This document shows, in pieces, positions 61,111 to 64,000 of a stretch of DNA of 64,000 nucleotides. The notes under the pieces were generated by a model. That model ran no database searches. It was not told the origin of the DNA and worked only from the letters and a program-made list of their open reading frames with translations. The stretch lies in the NCBI GenBank assembly GCA_052171275.1, contig CM125795.1, positions 992,001 to 1,056,000 of the forward strand, given 5' to 3'. Source of the stretch: Arsenophonus sp052171275 (lineage in GTDB: Bacteria > Pseudomonadota > Gammaproteobacteria > Enterobacterales > Enterobacteriaceae). Within the stretch, counting starts at the first letter, position 1, and every line of letters starts with the position of its first letter. A program made the position numbers and the translations under genes.

Positions 61111-62766
61111 ACATTACAAAATTTATTAACTCCAGAACTTTCTTATTAAAATTTATTTTTTCGATAAATACAAATAAATTCTATCTCAAATTTATAGTTA
61201 AAATAGTAAAATTAACTTATTTTAAAGAAATTTATTAATTAAAGTTTTAATTAATAATTTAATGAAAACTAAATATTTCAGGTTAAAGTTAATCTAAATT
61301 AATTTTATTTTTTTTAAAAATCTATTATTTATTTATAAATAAATGTATGTTAATCATAGATATATCTTGATTATATTAATATTAATTATAATTAGTTTAT
61401 GGAAATTATAATGTTTTCTAAGTAACTATAAAAATATATTTATTAGATATATAATAAATATATTAAGTATTTGTAATAATTTAATGTTTATATAAAATAT
61501 TCAATATTTTATATATTTTAATAATTTTTAAAATATTCAACATATTTTAATTCAAGGATAGCTATATATTAATTTAATAAATTAATAATTATATTTTATT
61601 TATATCATTACTATAAATACTATTTTAATTTTATAAATATATTCTAAGATATATTAAGTAAAATGAATAAAATTTAATTAATTCTTATATTACTTTTTAT
61701 TAAAACTAATTAATCTATATAATATAGACTAGTATCATGATAGTTTACTTTTATTAAAAAAATAATATTTACTATTTATTTAATTTTTTAATTGAGTATA
61801 AATTTTATAACTTACTTACTACATAGTTAGAAATAATATAAATTAGTATTATTTTTTTTATTTTATCTTGATAATGATTTAATTTAAAAATTAAATCATT
61901 ATCATAAATTTTAGTTTCTTTATAATAAGATTCCACTTACTGTTTCAATATTAATTATAAAATTAAGAAATGAATAGTATATAAATATTAATATCGATAT
62001 CTTTTCTTTTGTAATTCTTTATAAATTAAGTTGTTAAAAAACAAACTAAATAATACTGTGAAAATAGATAATTTTATTTTTAATAAAATAAACAAAACGT
62101 TTAAATAATTATTTTATAATATATAAATCTTATTCACTAAATTATATTTGAATATAAATTCGTATTTTATTTTTTTATATATACATATGTAATAAATTAT
62201 ATTTTTCTAAAAAAATTAATTTACTTTATTGCTATAAATAACTAAATAAGATTAAGTGTTTTCTCTATTAACAGAATAAATAAAATAAAAGTATTTTTTA
62301 GATTTTATAACAGAACTATTTCTAACTTCAGCATTTAATTATATATAATTTTATTTAGTATTTTATGTAATTAATTATTATTAACTAATTTAAGTAATAT
62401 TACTTTATCTTTATTATAAAATTTACTTTTTACTATTTAATCTAATTAATATCTTTAATTCATCTTAAATATTTTATCAACAGTTATTTTATAAATAATA
62501 GTAATTCCTATAATTATAGTTAATATATTTATTATATACAATTAAATGAACATGTTATAAAAAAGATATCAAAATTGATAATAATTGATATTATTAATTT
62601 TTTATTTAACTTTAATTATCGGAAAATTAATAAATATAATGTTATATCTTTTATATTAATTATTTTATTGATATTCATTTAGTTATATATTAAGGATACC
62701 ATAACTTTATAAGTTAAAAAATACTTTAATTAATTATCTTAATAATAAAATTACTTAATTTAACTT
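61111..62766. other. 1.7-kb spacer between guaB and dapE
   Basis: No readable gene on either strand. It includes the inverted repeat at 61869-61904. The guaB promoter should lie near its left end, but in such AT-rich sequence -10-like boxes are too frequent to choose one. Confidence 0.6.
61869..61904. repeat. Inverted repeat, 17-bp arms, 2-base loop
   Basis: TGATAATGATTTAATTT and its exact complement flank AA. Three G:C pairs per arm region make it one of the more stable spacer hairpins. It lies about 900 bases beyond the dapE stop on the same strand, too far for its terminator. Confidence 0.75.
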
Positions 62767-63906
62767 TTATTTTTCTAATAATGTTTTTTTTATAATTTTA
62801 TTATAAATAATGCATAATCGTTTTAAATCAAAAATACTAACACATTCATTAACTTTATGAATAGTTTTATTTAAATGACCAAGTTCAATGATTTGTGAAC
62901 ACATTTTAGTAATAAAACGAGCATCGGATGTACCACCATCTGTTGATAAAATAGGTTTATAATGGCAGCACTGTTCTATAACTTCGTTAACAATATTAAA
63001 TAATTTACCTTTTTTCGTTAAAAACGGATTAGCAGATAACAACCATTCAATTTTATAATTAAATTGATATTTTTTTAATATTACTTCAACTTTTTGATGA
63101 ATTTCTTTCTCAGTCAGTTCATTACTAAAACGAAAATTGAATTTTATAACAAATTCACTAGGAATAACATTATTAGCAGTGTTATCAGAATAAATATCAA
63201 AAATTTGCATACTAGTTGGAGAAAAAAAATCATTACCAATATCCCATTTTTTATTAATTAATTCATTTAAAAATTGTAATGAACTATGTATGGGATTATT
63301 AGCTAAATGTGGATATGCGATATGCCCTTTAGTTCCTTTGATAATTAATGTAGCAGTTAATGAACCTCGTCTACCATTCTTAATAATATCACCAAGTTTA
63401 ACATGACTAGATGGTTCACCTATTATACAATATTTAATCTGTTCGTTACGTGTTATTAATTTATCAACTACTTTTGCCATCCCATTAATAGAATTACTCT
63501 CTTCATCAGATGTAATTAAGAAGGCTAATCGACCAGAATGATTAGGAAAATCGATAATAAATCTTTCTGCAGCAATAATCATTGCAGCAAGAGATCCTTT
63601 CATATCAACTGCTCCTCTACCATATAGCAGTCCGTTATTTAACGTTGGAGTAAAAGGTGGATAACGCCAATCTTGAATTTTTCCTGCTGGAACAACATCT
63701 GTATGACCAGCAAAAGCTAGAGTTTCACTTTGTGGTTCACCATGATATGCCCATAGATTAGTGGTATTATCGAAGGACATAACTTCAATTGAAAAATCAA
63801 GTTTTTTTAATCTTTTAATTAAAATAATTTGACAACCATGGTCATCTGGGCTAATAGAAGGTTGTTGAATAAGTTGTTGCGTAAGATTAAGAACTGGGCA
63901 AATCAT
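62767..63906 (-). CDS. dapE: Succinyl-diaminopimelate desuccinylase
   Basis: DapE is a dinuclear zinc hydrolase that releases LL-diaminopimelate from its N-succinyl form, for lysine and peptidoglycan cross-links. The open frame could start at 63984, but the start at 63906 is preferred: it gives MICPVLNLTQQL as in relatives and has AGAGAG about seven bases upstream. The 379-residue protein (375 in E. coli) has the M20 peptidase motifs: AGHTDVVP with His68 and Asp70, the bridging Asp101 in DMKGSLAAM, Glu135/Glu136 in TSDEES, the zinc-binding Glu in IGEPSS and the late His in LNKTIHKVNE. The central dimerisation domain (GRRGSL to NFRFS) is complete. It stands alone; relatives place ypfN nearby, which is not seen. 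Confidence 0.97.
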   Translation of the reverse strand: MICPVLNLTQQLIQQPSISPDDHGCQIILIKRLKKLDFSIEVMSFDNTTNLWAYHGEPQSETLAFAGHTDVVPAGKIQDWRYPPFTPTLNNGLLYGRGAVDMKGSLAAMIIAAERFIIDFPNHSGRLAFLITSDEESNSINGMAKVVDKLITRNEQIKYCIIGEPSSHVKLGDIIKNGRRGSLTATLIIKGTKGHIAYPHLANNPIHSSLQFLNELINKKWDIGNDFFSPTSMQIFDIYSDNTANNVIPSEFVIKFNFRFSNELTEKEIHQKVEVILKKYQFNYKIEWLLSANPFLTKKGKLFNIVNEVIEQCCHYKPILSTDGGTSDARFITKMCSQIIELGHLNKTIHKVNECVSIFDLKRLCIIYNKIIKKTLLEK

Positions 63907-64000
63907 AATTGATCTCTCTGATATATAATAAATTTTTACTATTTTATTAAAATAAATTAGGTAGAGACTATATTTAGTATACAAATAACAAATTTTTTAA
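63907..64000. other. dapE leader region at the window edge
   Basis: Contains the AGAGAG ribosome-binding site of dapE (63913-63918). The in-frame extension to 63984 would encode a Tyr/Ile-rich segment unlike the family, so it is taken as untranslated leader. Confidence 0.55.

Noticed and set aside
1..64000. CRISPR array, insertion sequences, prophage or toxin-antitoxin modules
   Set aside because: No regularly spaced direct repeats, no transposase or integrase frames, and the palindromes do not share sequence as terminal inverted repeats of one element would.

Overview
The window looks like part of the chromosome of a long-term host-restricted gammaproteobacterium of the Enterobacterales, most likely an insect endosymbiont with a strongly eroded genome. 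All 14 intact genes read closest, from memory, to E. coli-type proteins, and several neighbour pairs are the E. coli ones (hldD-waaF-waaC, secB-gpsA, guaB-guaA, folD near an argU-like tRNA). Coding sequence fills only about 21% of the window (my sum of the CDS lengths). Genes look roughly one-third G+C, while sampled spacer lines hold roughly 10-15% G+C (by eye, not computed). I found no insertion sequences, phage genes, CRISPR arrays or toxin/defence genes.

Layout: AT desert (1-2863); ahpC with a probable fossil of ahpF behind it and a surviving terminator (2864-5518); a readable fossil of an lpxL-type lipid A acyltransferase (6151-7065); desert; tRNA-Arg(UCU) with its promoter, and folD (12411-13569); a 13.7-kb desert; waaG followed by a full-length, stop-riddled waaP fossil (27289-29223); coaD and waaA, divergent (32245-34290); waaC, waaF and hldD on the minus strand (37313-40287); a possible envC remnant; yibN, secB and gpsA (43113-45125); a 12.8-kb desert; guaA and guaB (57954-61050); dapE (62767-63906).

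How the genes fit together: hldD, waaA, waaC, waaF and waaG build the inner lipopolysaccharide core (Kdo, two heptoses, first glucose). waaP (heptose kinase) and the lpxL-type acyltransferase survive only as fossils, so the envelope appears to be mid-way through simplification. guaB/guaA make GMP, folD supplies one-carbon folates, coaD makes coenzyme A, gpsA makes glycerol 3-phosphate for phospholipid, dapE makes diaminopimelate/lysine precursors, secB serves protein export and ahpC detoxifies peroxides.

The most notable result is that several 'empty' spacers are fossil genes kept near their original length. waaP can still be read in one frame over about 270 codons with many stops and almost no indels, and lpxL nearly so. 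Decay here seems to go by AT-biased substitution with little deletion. The spacers also hold many long perfect palindromes, and the guaB start codon lies at the end of a 14-bp RNA stem that competes with a smaller hairpin. No clearly new enzymatic or defence system was seen.
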